A DNA stretch of 64,000 nt from Dicaeum eximium (GCA_013396995.1 VWZP01001598.1:1-64000); one strand, 5' to 3'. Positions 31,734 to 44,297 are shown, counted from the first letter of the stretch. Numbers and translations are program-made. The notes: generated from the letters alone by a model not told the origin.

Positions 31734-32320
31734 CCCCAGAGCTGCTCTGTATTCATTTCCCACAGATCCCAATCTATGCACGGCAGGAGAGGGGGGGAGG
31801 GGGGTTGTGTGTGGAAAAATAGTTCTGAATTTGCACATCAAAAGGAGGCCACGTCTGCTATCAGGAAAATTAATAAGAATTAAGACCCTTTCGAGAGCTG
31901 TGCAGCCCAGTTTTTGAAATGGAACCAATTAAAAATATTCTGGAGCTGGGAATGCTCCAGTGGGCTCGGTCCAGCTGAATAGGCCTTTCATTGATGAAAA
32001 GAGCTCTTCCCTCAGCTCAGACAACCAGGACAACATCTAAGCACCCGTTTTTTAGGGAAGAATAGACATAAATTTCTGCCTGGGAGCACGCTTTCCAGGA
32101 GCTGCAGAGAATCATCTGCTAAGAGAATAATGAGGAGACAGTTGCAAGGAACCAGCATGCAACAAATTAAGAAAACAATTTGTTTATAGGGTGAAAGAGC
32201 AGGAAGATGATCCTTTGTGATAGGGCTTGGAGTAGGGAAAAAAGGGAGTATCTGTCAGACTGTGAGAACAGAGACTTGGCTTGAAACAAGAATATTCTGA
32301 AAAATGCTCCATTCTGGTTG

Positions 32321-32321
<1 letters not shown>

Positions 32322-32379
<58 letters not shown>

Positions 32380-32481
32380 CATCATCATCATCATCATTAT
32401 CATTATCATTATCATATTATTACTATTACTATTACTATTACTATTACTATTACTATTAATATTAATATTAATATTATTACT
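32322..32481. repeat. compound (ATT)n microsatellite with derived hexamer blocks
   Basis: Five consecutive blocks are seen: (ATT) about 19 units (32322-32379), (ATC) about 6-7 (to 32397), (ATTATC) three (to 32413), (ATTACT) about seven (32416-32457) and (ATTAAT) three (to 32472). Each block differs from its neighbour by one substitution per three or six bases. Confidence 0.95.
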
Positions 32482-33059
32482 AATCTGTTAGAGAAACTGG
32501 GCTGGTTGCTAAAGCTGCATTCCAAGACCTCTGATTTTTTTCTGGGAGGGGTAGCAATGTATAGAAGCAGCTGGATGGATGTGGAAAGAACTTGGGGAAG
32601 AAGGAAGACACGGAGTCCTAGAGCAGCACTGACATTTCTGGTTTGTGTTCATCCCTCAGCTGGGCTCAGCTCAGTGGTTTGGTGCTGCACATCCTAAACT
32701 TGGGACTTGGATCCATGGGTACGGAATTCCAGTGTCTGTTTCAGAGGTGTTTCTGTCTGAGCCCCCTCCTGGGGCTTCTCATGGACAGTGGCACCTCTGG
32801 GACTGCACCTGGGGGAGTTTGACTCACCTGAGATGGGGAAGGATGTGCTGGGCTGGGCACCACTGCCCGTCCTCTCCATCTCTATAAGGAACCCAGTGCT
32901 GGGCATGGATTTGTCCACATTGGAGACACCTTCAGTCACCTGGAGAGGTGCTGCTGCTAGACTGGGACTCCTTGGGGCACTTTGCTGCACCAAAGGCACC
33001 AGTACAGCACCACACATCAGAATCTGGGGTGTAGATCTCACCAACTTTTCTATTTTCCT

Positions 33060-33135
33060 TTTCCCTCCTTTCCCTTTCCCTTTCCCTTTCCCTTTCCCTT
33101 TCCCTTTCCCTTTCCCTTTCCCTTTCCCTTTCCCT
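33060..33135. repeat. (TTTCCC)n polypyrimidine microsatellite
   Basis: About eleven nearly perfect TTTCCC units follow a TTCCCTCC lead-in. The tract is all pyrimidine on this strand and has mirror symmetry. Confidence 0.95.
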
Positions 33136-34069
33136 GTGTTCTTTGCTCCATTTCCTTTCACTGCCTTTCTTGGGACCTTTCTCTGATTTGGATTTTTTCC
33201 CTCATGTTGACCTCGTGCTCTCCTCACTTCCCTCACATCTCCAGAGCATGTTCCTGGTCCAGCCAGAGGGGACACGTGCCACAGGGTGGTCAGGTGGCCT
33301 TATCTTGGCTCCGTGTGGCTCCACTCCCACTGGGGGTTTGGGGTGTCCCACTTTGCACCAGCATCTCCTTTCTCAGCACTGCAAAGCTGAGACCTGGAGC
33401 TTTGTCCAAGGAAAGGACAAAGGATATCAGGGAAGGCATAGATAAGGAATTTCCCCCTTTCCAGCTGCTGTCTGTTTGTGTGTGGGACCAGCTCCAAAGC
33501 TGGGTCCTCTCAGGAGCGTTTGCTGAGTCCTGGTCCCCTCCTTCCCTGCCAGGACTTGCCTGTCTGTGTCACCTCCAGCCCTCCAGCTCCCTGCTGCTCC
33601 CCAGATCATTCCAACAAATCTACAGAAGTGATGAGCAGGCCCAGGGCCCCCACAGGTGCTGCACGCTGCTCTGTGCGGTGCTAGATCTGTGTCACTGCTG
33701 TGACTTTGCTGTCCCTCGCTCAGGGGGAGCCCCCAGTCTGCCATCCCTGTGGCGGGCTCAGCAGAGCTGCCATGACCTGTGACATGGGACCTTTGCAGCC
33801 CCTGCTCCCTGGCAGCAGCTCCCAAAGCTCTGCCAGCTCCTGTCACAGCTCTCCAGAACAACCACAGCAGTTCTGTACCTCTGGAGCCCAGGGGCCTATT
33901 TTGGGAAGGATGTTTGGGAGCAGCCCAGCTGGGAGCGTGGCTGTGATCCCATTCCTTGGCAGCCAAGGAACAATTCCTGCCTGCAGAGGCTGCTCACTGT
34001 GCTGGGTTTCCACCACATCCCTGCCGCACACCGTGCCCCACACATTGCCCCAGGGATTTGTCCCTCTGG

Positions 34070-34490
34070 AATCACAGAATTTCAGATTGGTTTGGGTTGG
34101 AAGGGACCTTAAAGCTCATCCAGTGCCACCCCAGCCATGGGCAGGGAACCTTCCACTATCCCAGGGTGCTCCAAGCCCCAGTGTCCAGCCTGGCCTTGGG
34201 CACCGCCAGGGATCCAGGGGCAGCCACAGCTGCTCTGGGCACCCTGTGCCAGGGCCTGCCCACCTGCACAGGGAACAATTCCTTCCCAATATTTATTCTA
34301 AATTACTCCTCTTTGAATTTAAACTCATTATTCCTTGTCCTGTTGCTGTCTCCCCCTGTAAAAAGTCACTTCCCTCTATTTTATAAGCCCCTCCAAGTGC
34401 TGCAAGGCCACAACAAGGCCTCCCCTGAGCCTCCTCCAGGCTCTCTCAGCTCTCAATCTTTGCAGAAGAGCTGCTCCAGTCCTCTCATCA
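34070..34490 (-). mobile_element. CR1 LINE 3' region (antisense), about 420 bp
   Basis: It runs from AATCACAGAATTTCAGATTG through GTTTGGGTTGGAAGGGACCT, GATCCAGGGGCAGCCACAGC and GGGAACAATTCCTTCCCAAT to a further-5' part (ACTCATTATTCCTTGTCCTG, GGCCTCCCCTGAGCCTCCTC, GCAGAAGAGCTGCTCCAG). Confidence 0.93.
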
Positions 34491-34511
34491 TTTTTCCATC
34501 CTTCTTCTCAG

Positions 34512-34810
34512 AGGATCGTGGAATATCCTGAGTGGGAAGGGACCCACAGGGATCACCCAGCCCCACTCCTGTCCCTGCCCAGACCCCCCACCAACCCCAC
34601 CCTGTCCATCCCTGGCAGCGCTGTCCAAACGCTCCTGGAGCTCTGGCAGCCTCGGGGCCGTGCCCATTCCCTGGGGAGCCTGGGCAGTGCCAGCATCCTC
34701 TGGGGGAAGAACCTTTCCCTGATCTCCAGCCTGAGCCTGCCCTGGCCCAGCTCCAGCCATTCCCTGTCCCAGAGCAGAGACTGGAGCTGCCCTCGGGAGG
34801 AAGCTGGAAA
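34512..34810 (-). mobile_element. CR1 LINE fragment (antisense), second subfamily
   Basis: GATCGTGGAATATCCTGAGT, GACCCACAGGGATCACCCAG, GCTGTCCAAACGCTCCTGGA and GAACCTTTCCCTGATCTCCA. It lies directly behind the preceding CR1 with only about 20 bp between them. It closely resembles 19389-19570. Confidence 0.9.
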
Positions 34811-34910
34811 CTGCTGTGAGATCTCCCATCAGTCTCCTCTGATCCCTCTGGGCCTCATCCAGAGCTTCCCCCTTTGCTGGGATGTGCTCCAGTACCGGCT
34901 CCCTCTCCCT

Positions 34911-35379
34911 GTGAGCTGAGCTGTGTCACAGGGATTGCTGCTGGATGATGCTACTGTCCCTTGGAGGAAAAAGGAATTTTTTTCCTATTTCCTATTATGC
35001 AGTGGAGGAAGGACCAACAGCCCAGCAGAGTAATGGAGACACAGCTTTGGCAAAAAATCAGCCTCAAATAGGAATGGATGTGGAATAGGAGAGAACAGAA
35101 GAGAAAAGGATCCATTTGTTCCTCTCCTGATGTGCAGCTGTTAACCCAGCACAGGACACCCAGGAAAGGGAAAAGGGGCTGGAATGGGAAAGGAACCTCC
35201 TGGTCCCTCACCCTCTGCAGCACAGGGGGACAGTCCCCACCTTGTTGGGATCCAGGGCACAGAGAATATCCCTCTGCCTGTTTTAAGAAATTCTGACCCT
35301 CAGCAGAACACTGGTTTTAACCTTCGTCCCTGGGAAAAATTGCCAAAACTTTGGGATGAGTTAGAGCACACAGGATTTT
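34911..35379. other. non-coding stretch before the LTR
   Basis: I see nothing recognisable here apart from short A-rich and T-rich runs. Confidence 0.5.
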
Positions 35380-35890
35380 AATATGTGGCAGTAGTAGTTT
35401 TTTACACAGTGTATCATAGAGTGTAGAAATTAGGGTTTTAGGATTTTAATATGAGAGGGAATAGGACAAGATGGTGGAATTTGGGTGTCGCCCCTTCTTC
35501 CTTCTTGTCCCTTTTCACCTCCATTTCTTGTAGTACTTGTGGTAGAAGACTATTGGTTAGTGTGAGTAGTAGTGTGGAAGTTACGTGTATGGGCTGGTGG
35601 GAGTTATTGGTAGAAAAATAGAAACAAAGTACGTATTAGAAGATAATTGGGTAAAATATCTTTAAAAGGCCTTGGTTTTGGGTGCTCAGGGTCCATTTTG
35701 TGCCTCGCCTTTCGCATGCTAAGTCTGGTGCAGACGGTGTGCTGAACTTAAGATAAGAGAAGAATAAACAAAACCCTGAAGACCAAGAGAAACAGTGTCC
35801 AGCTCGTTCTTCACCCCCGGAAAAGAACTCGGCAGGGGAGCTCCCTCCAAAGGGCCCTGGGGGTTGGGCTCCCATCCTTGTTGTAACAAA
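35380..35890 (+). mobile_element. probable solo LTR of an endogenous retrovirus
   Basis: A block of about 500 bp begins TGTGGCAG and ends TTGTTGTAACA. It has the promoter-like TAAAATATCTTTAAAAGGCC (35652-35671) and then AATAAA at 35764. A C/G-rich U5-like part follows (AAAAGAACTCGGCAGGGGAG). No gag, pol or env relic adjoins it, so it is called solo. A clear target-site duplication was not found and the exact 5' edge is uncertain; AGGATTTTAATATG occurs at both 35372 and 35441. Confidence 0.5.
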
Positions 35891-35949
35891 GAAAAAAAAC
35901 CACAACACCACCTGGTCACTCTGGTCCCTCAGAGGACACAAAAATGTCA

Positions 35950-37639
35950 CATCCCCCCCTCAGAGCATTGCCTTGAGGTTGGATAAAGTTCCTATCTCAC
36001 TTTAAAGTGGCAGCAGAGCTGGAGCTGGGATGGGCTGTGGCACCAGTGCTCTCATTCCCCATGGAAGTGCTCATGGTCAGGAAGCACAGGGAGCTTTAAT
36101 GAAGTGTCCACACAGAGCTATTGTTCCCAGGAAGAAAATGCTTCCCAGGAGCTATAAAAGACACATCATCTCTCAGTGACACTTTGGGACAATCCAGGGT
36201 AAAATTCAATTAAATGCAAAATCCAAAAGAAGCCTGACAGAGTTACAGGTGCTTTTCAATTCGTCACTTTTTAGTATTTCTGGAAATTCCCCAGGAACAA
36301 ATATCCAGAGGTCATTGCAGAAGCTGCCATGAAGAATGAGCCAGAGGAGCTTTCCTGGGGGACCCACACTCACCTTGTGATGGAAAACTCTCTCCAGGAG
36401 CTGTAAATTTGGGAGCAGACAAATATTTTGTTCTGTCATTACACCCATCTGGATCTTCCCTGTGCATTCTGATTTGCCTGGAGCTGGTGCTGGATTGGAT
36501 CCCACATCTTTCCTGGGGGCTTATTTCAGGTTTGCTGCCATCCCCATCTCCTGGAATTTTAGGATTCTGAGCCTTCTGCACCCAGGGAAAACCTTCATGC
36601 CTTGGGGTGACAATTCCAACTCTTATATTTACATGCTAATGAAACCATTTGCATTTTCCTTTTTGTTTGGAACACCAAATAGTGGGAAAATTCTTCTTTC
36701 CACCCGGGCAAAGCCCTAAACTCATCCCAGGGAAAGAATTAATCCTACATTTTGCATTTCAGTGTTTTTCAGGGAAGGGCTGCTTGTTCCATAGGCTATC
36801 CCATGATGTATTCCAGCACCAGTAAGCTCCATGCTGCCAATCTCAATCCCTAACATAGCTCCTGAACCCCTGTATTGCCTGCAGTATTGATCACCTACTG
36901 CAGTAATTGCTTCCATTTACTGAAGAAACATTTACAGGAAACAAGGGCAAGTTGTTAAAATGTTGTAAATCTGCAATTCCATGGAGAGGAAGCAATGAAC
37001 AAGGGCATATCTAACCCCCAATTCCACGCTTTTTAATATGTAAGTTTGGTACCAAAGCAGCACAAAAATTGTGGAGCTGGGAAAAAGCAGCTGAATAAGT
37101 TTGCCAAGGAGTAGAGGACAGGGATTCTGTAGAAATTCAGCCCCAGAAAGATTGGGAGGCTGATCCTGAAAAACATCTCCCTTAAAACCAGTTCCTGACT
37201 TTTTTTAGGATCATCTTTCCCTTGGTTCTGCCGATCCAGGGGACTGTTGGTCTCTTCTGTACCATCCTGAGGCTTTCTTCTATTCTAAAAGAAAACAAGC
37301 AAACCAAGAGCTCTCAGAAGACAAATATTTATATTCAATTCATCTGTGACCTCCTCCAGCCTGTCCCTGAGCACAGTTATTTGTGGGAGAACTCCCTGCC
37401 ATCTGTGGGCTCACATCCATTGGAATGACTTCCTGATTTCCACAGCTTTGACCCCAGGAATTTCAGCAGAAGGGAGGTTTTATCAGTCCTGGGGAAGGAG
37501 CATCCCTCCCTTCTTCCCTCCCCTCATCCCTCCTGATCTGCTCAGATTTGATCAGGGAAAGGAATCCACTACCTGAACACAAACAAACAAATAAATAAAT
37601 AAATCACACCATCCATTCTCTGGGACCCATGGAATCTGG
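35950..37639. other. single-copy non-coding stretch
   Basis: No exon or interspersed repeat was recognised. An (AAAC/AAAT)n microsatellite lies at 37580-37606. Confidence 0.5.
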
Positions 37640-37715
37640 GGACTCTCTGCCCATGGCAGGATGGAATGAGATGATCTTTAAGGTCCTTTCCAACCCAAAC
37701 CATTTCACAATTCTG
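37640..37715 (+). mobile_element. CR1 LINE extreme 3' end (sense)
   Basis: CTCTGCCCATGGCAGGATGG, GATCTTTAAGGTCCTTTCCA and ACCCAAACCATTTCACAATTC. The length is only about 75 bp. Confidence 0.85.
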
Positions 37716-38617
37716 AGCTTGGAAATCCAGAGGAGCTACCACTGCCTTGGTCTAACCAAAACTTGATCCATATTTTCCTTTGGGATAAATCCTCTTTCCT
37801 AATGCAGATGTGGCCTCACTTCACTTCCAGCTGCTCACTGGGAACTTATTTCAAAATCCTTCTCTGCTGATTAACACCTGGCAATACTGGGGAGACAACC
37901 AACCTCTGAGCCATGTCCATGAACTCAGCTGATCTGTTTTAATTGGGCTGAGCACCATTACTGGGCACTTGGGAATGTGTTCATCTCCTCTCTCCCTCTC
38001 TCCCTTCCTTTGGAGACACAGGGCAGAAGAGGAGGGCATTTGGAGCAGATGTATTACTGCACACATCCACTTTTGCTGGAAAACCTGCACACTGGGCATT
38101 GGATTTTGGTGTTCTAGGCATGCTCAGTGAGGCAGCTTTATTTGTGCAAAGCCCACAGAGGTGTCTGGGGAGAGAAAAAGCCCACAAAGCTTAGAGCAGC
38201 TGGAGCTGCTGGACTCTGTATGTTGTCACAGCTACTCTGATGATCTCCAGCTCATTAAAATGGTAACTGCACCCATTTTGCTCTTTTTAGCAGAAGCCCT
38301 GAGGAATTCATGAACATGAGAAGTCCTAAAGCTGCCTCTGAACACAGACCTGTGAACTCCAGAGCCCTCCAGGTGCCTCCAGGCCCCTGGCCAAGGACTT
38401 GTGTGAAAGGAGGGTGTGGTGGGTGGGCTGAGGAGTTGGTGGTGGTGTCTGGATCAAATCTAAATCAAAATTCTGCTGTTGCTGTTCCTGCAGTGGAAGG
38501 ACTTGGAGCAGCAGGGATGTAAAAGCCCCCTGAGGGAGCAAACTCCCAGGCAAGGGCTCCATTCCTTCCTTCCCATCCCTTCTAACATTGACTCTGTCAC
38601 TGCTGTCCCAGGTTTGC

Positions 38618-38760
38618 AGAATCACAAATTCATTAAGGTTAGAAAAACCTCCAAGATCATCAGGTCCGACCTTTGGCCAATTACTCCCATCCCCACTAAA
38701 CCATACCATGGAGAGCCATGTCTAGTTGTTTGGACACTTCCAGGGAAATCTCATCCAAAG
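38618..38760 (-). mobile_element. CR1 LINE 3' fragment (antisense), older subfamily
   Basis: CAGAATCACAAATTCATTAA, AGAAAAACCTCCAAGATCAT and CACTAAACCATACCATGGAG, then TGTTTGGACACTTCCAGGG. It is diverged but keeps the CR1 3' order. Confidence 0.7.
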
Positions 38761-40707
38761 GTGACACACTCAGTTCTGCTGCTGTGGCTCAGCCCTGCCT
38801 TTTCCACCTCTTGGGGAGCTGTCTGACAGGTACCCAACCTGTGGCAGTCCTGGAGATGCTCTCAAGACCCTTTCAGCCACTGCACACATCAGGACTGTGG
38901 CTTTCCTGGGCCAAGAGGTGGCTCTGGGGACATCTAAATTCCAGAGCAGGAGGACCAATCCATCATGGCTGGGTCAGGTTAATCTGATTTATCGAGTCTC
39001 AGCTTGCAGGCTGGGGAGTAATTCCTTCTCCCTGGGAATGTGGGGGAGTCGTGTGCTCAGCCATGCAGCAGGATCCCACTTTACCACTGCAGGAGCCACT
39101 GAACAATGGAGCAGCCGGGCTCGGCTTCGGATCCGTGGGACGAGGGTGCCGGCTGTGGTCCCTGGCTGCAGGAGAAACTTTGGAGCAGGGACAAAACCCC
39201 AGCCCAGGGATATTCAGAGGACAAATTTCCTCTCCCCTGAGCTTCTCCAGCTTCTCCAAGGCAGGGCTTAGGTGGCCCCCAAGGGGGGTGTCCTATGGGC
39301 AAAGGGGGCTTTGCTAGAGCCTGGACAGGAGTGAAAATCCCACTTTTGAGAGTCACGTGCAGAAGCTGAGTTTTCTGAAGGCATCAGCCTCTGACAGACC
39401 TTAATCTTGGCCTGGGGGCAGCAGGAGGCATAATTTTGACATGAGGGGTGGCAGTTAATTTGAATTTTGGTTTGGTGGATGAACCCAGTCCTGCCCCTGC
39501 ACCAGTGCGTGCCCAGCTCCAGTTTCCACCTTGACCCTGCCTGTGGATCTGGAAGAGGAGCAGAATTCCAGAGAGAAGCAGTTCTGCACACAAGAGCCCG
39601 GGAGCCCATTCTTTAGACAACTCCTGAAAAACAGTCCGTGCTCCACAAGTGCCACAGTTTGAGGAGCTGCAGTGTTCGGCACGGTTGGAATTCAGCGCTC
39701 CAGGATCCCCTCGTGACCAAGGGGAATTTTGGAGCTGTGGTTTGGCTACAGAGCAGCAGAGCTGCCCAGGATTCTGAGCATCTCCAGAGTGAAGGAATAT
39801 TTTCCCTGCTTAGGTCTAAAGGGGGATAGATGGAAAAGCCCCAAATGTCAGCAGGGCACCCTCCAGGGATTTGGTTTCCCAGAAAATGCCGTGGGCAGGG
39901 ACACCTTCCACTATCCCAGGTTGCTCCAAGAATACTGGAGAGAAAGAGCTGGGGGAAATGTGGGATAATTCATCACCACAACACCTTTCCAAAAGCTGTT
40001 TTTTGTTCACTGAGATTGTCCATTTTTCAGTTTAGCCTTTGTTTTTCTCCTTAAAGAACTAATTTTGCTACAGATAGGAGACTGGAAGAGGGACAAACAC
40101 AGATAACACCCTGGAAAAGTGTTTATAGGTGATCACAGTGGATGTTCTTATCTTTCTACCTGTGAGGTTTCTTTTCCTTTGTGGAAAAGTGGGTGGGAAA
40201 TGAAGGAATTATTTTTTCCTGTCATTATTTTAAAGTCCAGTTCTGAAGCAGACATTTGATCGGATCTAAAGGAGGTGGAAGTGTGAAATCCTCATTTGCA
40301 AATGTTGTCCATAGTGATTAATGGGGGTGCTGAGGGGACTTTATCTTACAAGGGCTATTGGGTGGCTGAAGAGAAAGGGGAACACATTTATTTGCAAATG
40401 ACTTGTCTGAGACAACTGATAAGAGGAACTGCGCTGAAAAGGTTTCTCTCAGCTGTTTTTCTGGATCTGTTCTCAGGACAAAGGGAACAGGCAGCACTGG
40501 GAATCAGCCAGGGAATCACTGTCCCTGAGCATCCCAGGCCATTGGGGACAGGTCACACACAAATATTGTGTGTTTGGGACAGTCACTGGGAGGTTCACAC
40601 CTCCAAACAACCTTTCCACCATCCGTAGTGGAAGCAAATCTGGATTCCACCCCAGGGTGGCAACACAACCATAAAAAACACAACCCACATGAGGAAGTGT
40701 TCAGAGA
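38761..40707. other. mainly single-copy non-coding stretch
   Basis: A CpG-richer patch lies at 39105-39150 (GCCGGGCTCGGCTTCGGATC). A 45-bp antisense CR1 scrap lies at 39888-39933 (GGGCAGGGACACCTTCCACT). No exon was recognised. Confidence 0.5.
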
Positions 40708-40800
40708 CTCTTGGAATATTCTGAGCTGGAAGGCACCCACAGGGATCACCCAATCCAGCCCCTGGCCCTGCACAGACACCCCAACAACCCCACCCTGTGC
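40708..40800 (-). mobile_element. CR1 LINE 3' fragment (antisense), second subfamily
   Basis: CTCTTGGAATATTCTGAGCT, GGCACCCACAGGGATCACCC, GCCCTGCACAGACACCCCAA and CCCCACCCTGTGCTG. Confidence 0.88.
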
Positions 40801-42219
40801 TGGGTGGTACCAGAAGCTCCTGAAGGCCCTCACGGGGTGGCAGAGGGTGTTGGAACATCAGCACTGCCACTTCCCAGCAGCCTCAAGTGGTTTTAAGCAG
40901 TTGTACGCTGTGTAAAGGTTGTCACAACTCTGGAAAGAGTATTTTCCTTGGGCAGTTTGCTGAGAGCTTCCTAAACCACAGGAAGAGTCTTAACTGGCTG
41001 TTTTCAGAGCAAATACAGAGAGCAGCAGCTCAGGCTCAAGGGACACTGCCACATTCAAAGCCAGCAGGGGCAGATCATGTTGTAGACACAGGAAAGGCCA
41101 ATTTTCCTCAGTGCAGAGAAATAATTGGGATGGTGGGAGGTGCAGAGAGGGGTCCTGGGTGTGTCAGAGGGTCCAGTTTGGGTAAATATCAAAGATGGGC
41201 CTATGGGATTACATGGAAGGGTTTTTAATATAGAAATTCTTTCTGTGAGGACACACTGGGGACATTAAAGCCCCTCCCCCCCAATTCCAGCTGGGACACC
41301 CTGTGAGTTGGATGCTCCTGAGTGCACCACCCACTGCCAGGAATTACTCATGGAGTGGGAGATAAATATAAGCAAGGTTCAGTCCAGCTACTCAGAGCTT
41401 ATCTCCTCACAGCCAAGATAACTCTGACATGTATTTTGAATTTGGCAAACAAATATTCCTTTGGGCTTTTCCTTGGGAGCAATTTGAGCTCAGGTTGCTT
41501 CAAGGGATCCCTCTAATGATCCCTAAAGGAATGACCTAGGAGAGGGCAGTACTCCTGGCTCCCCAAATCTCTGCTCGAGGTACTTCTCTGCCCAAGCAGG
41601 GCAAGTGTCTGACACCTTCCACGGCAAGTGAGACACTGGGATGGGCCATGGTCACTGGAGCCAAGGAATGGGGGTATTTTGAGATGGGCACTTCTGAACT
41701 GCCCCAAACCTTCAATATTCTCATCCAAGAGAAGGGCTAGGAGGACTGTTACTGGCTGATCTGCTGAGCTGGATTATCCATGGAATTCTGGGGATCAGCT
41801 TCCCAGCAGCACGGGAAAGGGGTGTCCTGACCTGATGTGGCACCAGAGCCTCTGCAGCAGAAATATTCATGTTCCTGGGAAAGCCTGGGGACAGAGGGAA
41901 GGTGCTGGGAGCAGGAAAACAGGAGGTGATGGTGGGTTCAAACGGAAAGGTGCAGGAGAAGGAAGAGGAGACTGCTGTGGGATTGGGGACCCCTGGAAGT
42001 ACAGGTCTGGCACAAAGGGACATGGAGAGAGAGTGGAAAGCCAGGCTGGAGTGATGTGCAGGCAGCACCGATCCTACTGCCAGGTGAGCCAGGACAAATG
42101 GGGTGACTGAGGTACAGAAAAGCCAATCCTGCCCAAGCAGCATGGTTTTATCCCTCTGTGTTGCTCCTCCAGCCTTTCCCGGGTTAGTGGGAGAGATATG
42201 ATGGAATGGGCTTTGCCAG

Positions 42220-42375
42220 CTGCATTAAGAACCATGACAGATAATGCATTACACTTCAAGGCCACAGCATAACTTTTTCCACAGTAATTACTTTCGATTT
42301 CCTCCCAATAAATACACTGCTCCTCTTCCCTCTGCAGTAATTGAGGGTATTTATTCCTCAGGAAGATTAACTGTC
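42220..42375. promoter_or_regulatory. A/T-rich candidate regulatory block
   Basis: CAGCTGCATTAAGAACC, CACAGTAATTACTTTCGATT and CTGCAGTAATTGAGGG give several TAAT cores and an E-box (CAGCTG) in single-copy sequence. Function is inferred. Confidence 0.2.
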
Positions 42376-42499
42376 CTTTGGAGCCCAAAATGGATGGGGG
42401 GGGGGGCCTGGGGAGATCAATGTGAGGGCTCATAAGAGTTGTCTCTTTGGGAAGGCCTGAGGACCTTCCAGCTGACCTCAGATGATCCCTTCTCCCTTC

Positions 42500-42596
42500 T
42501 CCCTGAGCATCCTGGCCCAGTGGGAGCTGTCCATGCCCAAGATGGCCTTTAAGGTCCCTTCCTACCCAAACCATTCCATGATTCCATGATTCTTTA
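42500..42596 (+). mobile_element. CR1 LINE 3' end (sense)
   Basis: GGCCTTTAAGGTCCCTTCCT and ACCCAAACCATTCCATGATT end in two copies of the ATTCCATG tail repeat. The 5' part is diverged. Confidence 0.88.
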
Positions 42597-44297
42597 GATG
42601 GCCTCCCACTGTGCTCCATCGGAGCCCGTGGGAAACTCTGTTTAGGCTGGGCCTTGTGGGTGGTGTCCTGCTGAGGTCACCCCTGGGATAAAGCAGTAAT
42701 TTAGGCTCACCTGTCTTTTGCTACTCTGTTATTTCCTGTTTTTCTAAGTTGTCCTCTTAGCCCTTTCTCCCCGAGTTCTGTGTCCCAAGGAAGGGAAGGA
42801 TTTTCCCCGTGATTCCATGTTATGGGGTATCTTCTCCCTGAGGAATGTGTATAAAAATAGGCAGTGAGGGGATGGCACCAAGACATGGAATTCTGGAGAG
42901 CAGGGGGAGAATGCAGGCCTGAGAATGTCCTACAACACAGCTGGGTGAATGTCCTAAATCCTCACAGTTCTCTTGCACTTCACAGGAGAAACAGAGAATG
43001 CAGCTTGGGAAAGAGGCAAATCCCTGTCTTTAGTCCTGGGATAGCTCTGGCTCCTGTAGGGATTTCAGCCATGGCTGTGTGGTAAGATTTTGTCACATTA
43101 GAAAAATTACTTGAAAATCTATTAAATGAAAATGAAAATTAATATATATATATATATGTATCCCTGCCTGCCCAGCCCTGGAGTTGCTCTGCCTTCCCAC
43201 AGCAGACAGATCCAACCACCTCCTTATGGATGTGGAAGGGATGGTAAAACATGGAGGTGAAAATCCCAAGGAAAATCAGCTTGAGCTCAAGCCCAAGGCG
43301 AAAGTCTGGACTTAAAACCAGTGGGAACAAGGCCTGAGCTGTGCATCCTTCAGGATTTCCTGCTCTTATTGGAATAACATCCACTCGGAAATGTGGTCCT
43401 TCCACAGCCTTTCCCAGAGCTCAGTTTTCCCTTTGGTGACAGGGATGTGCTGATAACATGGAACAGGTCAAGGAAGGCAGCAATCCTGTGGAATATTGCA
43501 CTGCCAGGAAAACGACACCTCTACAGAGCCACCAGGGCTTCATTTTTCCTTCAAGGTGGATAAATGTGCTCTTTCCTTCTCCAGAGGGCTCCAGGTCTGG
43601 ACTTTCTGTGGGAGTTGCTGGTGCCTCACAGTTCATGGAGTGGTGTCTGTGCTTCCCATCTCCTTCTGCACAGGGGGAGGATCTCAGCCTGCTTGCAAAA
43701 CCCAGGAATCACGAGGTGGAAGACCGTTCAATCCACAAAAATCAAATTCAAGACCTTGCAGAGTTGACTGAACCAGCTGGGATTGGCCTCAACTTCTCCA
43801 CCTGCCACATACAGGGAATATCCAGCAGGAGGAAGGCAGAGCTGACAGAGTTTTCCAAGGATGCAAAGACCAATTCTTGAACAGTTATTGATCTGTGCCA
43901 GGTGAATTTTTAATACAGCTTTTAAAAATGGCAAAATATGGGAAAGAAGTCCTGGCACCCCAGGAATGACAGCAGCAAGGGGTGAGAGGGACCCACACCT
44001 CTGCAAACTCAGAAAATAAAAAATATCTCCTTGGACGTTTGCCCAACAACCTCCCAGAGGCTCCACAATTCCCACTGTGCTCAGGCAGGTATTTTTAGGA
44101 CCATTATTAAATATTAACTGTAAAATCATCATATGAGGATTCCTTCCACTGTAGATATTCTTAACTACCTCATTTTGAGCTAATTACCTTTAAAAGTTTC
44201 CAGGTTTCTGGGTCTTCAGTAGAAGTCCTCTTAAAGGAAAATTTGCTGTCCTCATTTTCTTTGCCCCCATTTTCTTTCTGTTTTTGCCCAGGGGTTT
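42597..44297. other. single-copy non-coding stretch
   Basis: An (AT)n microsatellite lies at 43141-43158. A 140-codon open frame at 43458-43880 has no recognisable domain and no supporting splice context. Confidence 0.5.

Noticed and set aside
32281..32697. Open frame with long Tyr and His runs over the ATT array
   Set aside because: It is a translation of the microsatellite, not a protein.
32694..33275. Minus-strand Lys/Gly-repeat protein over the TTTCCC array
   Set aside because: It is a translation of the hexamer repeat with no gene context.
41062..41078. CTCF-like CCAGCAGGGGCAG
   Set aside because: It is one base short of the core spacing, so it does not fit the CTCF consensus.
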